DNA of 5,452 bases, taken from the NCBI GenBank assembly GCA_020721485.1, contig DYMR01000131.1:1-5452 (forward strand). The letters are read 5' to 3'. A model generated the notes under the pieces. That model ran no database searches and had not been told where the DNA came from. It was given only the letters and a program-made list of their open reading frames with translations. A program made the translations under genes and the position numbers. Positions 4,905 through 5,452 of the stretch are shown here, piece by piece. Position 1 is the stretch's first letter. The number at the start of each line of letters is the position of its first letter. Source of the DNA: Halothiobacillus neapolitanus. GTDB lineage: Bacteria; Pseudomonadota; Gammaproteobacteria; Halothiobacillales; Halothiobacillaceae.

Positions 4905-5452
4905 AATTGTTTGGCGCCTTGTACGATCGGGTCTTGGGTTGGTCGGCGCATCGCCACGCACCGGCGTATCTTTCCGGGCTGAGTTTCGCGGAAGCGTCGT
5001 TTTTCCCGATCCCGCCGGATGTGATGCTAATGCCGATGGCCTTGGCGCGGCCAAAGTGCTGGTGGTGGTTTGCCACGCTGGCCACATTCTTTTCCGCCGT
5101 GGGTGGTCTGTTCGGTTATTTAATCGGTTGGCTGTTGATCGACGCCGTGATGCCGCATTTGTTGGCCGCCGGTTTTGGTCCGGCCATCGAGCGCGCCAAA
5201 GTGTGGTTCGCTGAATGGGGCGTGTGGGCGATCATCGTCGCCGGGTTCTCACCCATTCCGTACAAGGTGTTCACGATCTTGGCCGGGGCGCTCACCATGA
5301 ATCCGTTCTGGTTTTTCTTGGCTTCCGTCGCCGGTCGGGGCGGGCGTTTGTATTTGGTGGCGGGCTTAATCGCCTGGGCGGGGCCGAAAATCGCCCCGCA
5401 TCTGCGGCAATACATCGAATGGCTCGGCTGGGGCACGGTCGCCCTGCTGGCG
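4901..5452 (+). CDS. YqaA-family (DedA-like, VTT-domain) inner-membrane protein, 3' end outside window
   Basis: An open frame runs from TTG at 4901 through the last base with no stop, giving 184 residues; I expect only some 10-20 more. The start reads MKLFGALYDRVLGW, as in YqaA-type proteins. Family landmarks are FFPIPPDVMLMPMALARP (34-51), GFSPIPYKVFTILAG (115-129) and GRGGRLYLVAG (145-155). Hydrophobic segments lie at about 53-80, 108-130 and 135-160, with another beginning at about 174. The PIPPD and SPIPYK stretches resemble the re-entrant loops of the DedA/VTT fold. Related DedA proteins move undecaprenyl phosphate or other lipids and affect proton homeostasis; YqaA's own substrate is not established. 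TTG is chosen because GGGAG lies 7 bases upstream and TTGA overlaps the pcm stop. No better start exists nearby. The gene belongs to the surE-pcm unit. Confidence 0.88.
   Translation, partial: MKLFGALYDRVLGWSAHRHAPAYLSGLSFAEASFFPIPPDVMLMPMALARPKCWWWFATLATFFSAVGGLFGYLIGWLLIDAVMPHLLAAGFGPAIERAKVWFAEWGVWAIIVAGFSPIPYKVFTILAGALTMNPFWFFLASVAGRGGRLYLVAGLIAWAGPKIAPHLRQYIEWLGWGTVALLA

Noticed and set aside
4873..5214. + strand open frame (113 codons) overlapping the yqaA start
   Set aside because: The frame from TTG 4901 shows clear YqaA motifs to the window edge. This alternative frame begins inside pcm and has no recognisable family.

Overview
The window reads as ordinary chromosomal DNA of a GC-rich proteobacterium, most likely a gammaproteobacterium. 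The main reason is the run surE-pcm-yqaA (DedA-like), with a divergent Smr gene just upstream. In many gammaproteobacteria surE-pcm lies just before nlpD-rpoS. The other block, ilvE followed by a small CHCC zinc-finger gene, is also common in proteobacteria. I cannot name a genus from sequence alone. I see no insertion sequence, phage gene, CRISPR array, tRNA or rRNA.

Layout. Positions 1-306 hold the 3' end of ilvE (branched-chain amino-acid aminotransferase). Its stop overlaps the start of a 70-residue zf-CHCC protein (303-515). Fifteen bases later comes a 55-residue single-pass membrane protein (531-698) carrying a perfect hexanucleotide repeat. Next is a 678-residue cytosolic signalling protein (733-2769) with two PAS domains, a canonical GGDEF domain and a degenerate EAL domain. 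All four genes are on the + strand with gaps of 34 bases or less, so they could share a transcript. A convergent Smr-domain gene (2756-3298, - strand) overlaps the end of the GGDEF gene by 14 bases. A 128-base divergent region (3299-3426) carries a good sigma70-type promoter facing smr. It leads into the + strand cluster surE (3427-4167), pcm (4167-4904) and yqaA (4901 to beyond the right edge), whose genes overlap at stop/start codons.

How the genes work together. surE (nucleotidase) and pcm (isoaspartyl repair) are classic stationary-phase and stress housekeeping partners, and their overlaps suggest coupled translation. The GGDEF protein should make c-di-GMP in response to a PAS-sensed signal. 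Its EAL half has lost most of the metal-binding residues, so it is probably not a phosphodiesterase. No stretch longer than 300 bases lacks a gene; the largest non-coding gap is 3299-3426. I found no convincing new multi-gene system. The most notable items are the intact-GGDEF/dead-EAL protein, the small membrane ORF, and the tight convergent and divergent arrangement around smr.
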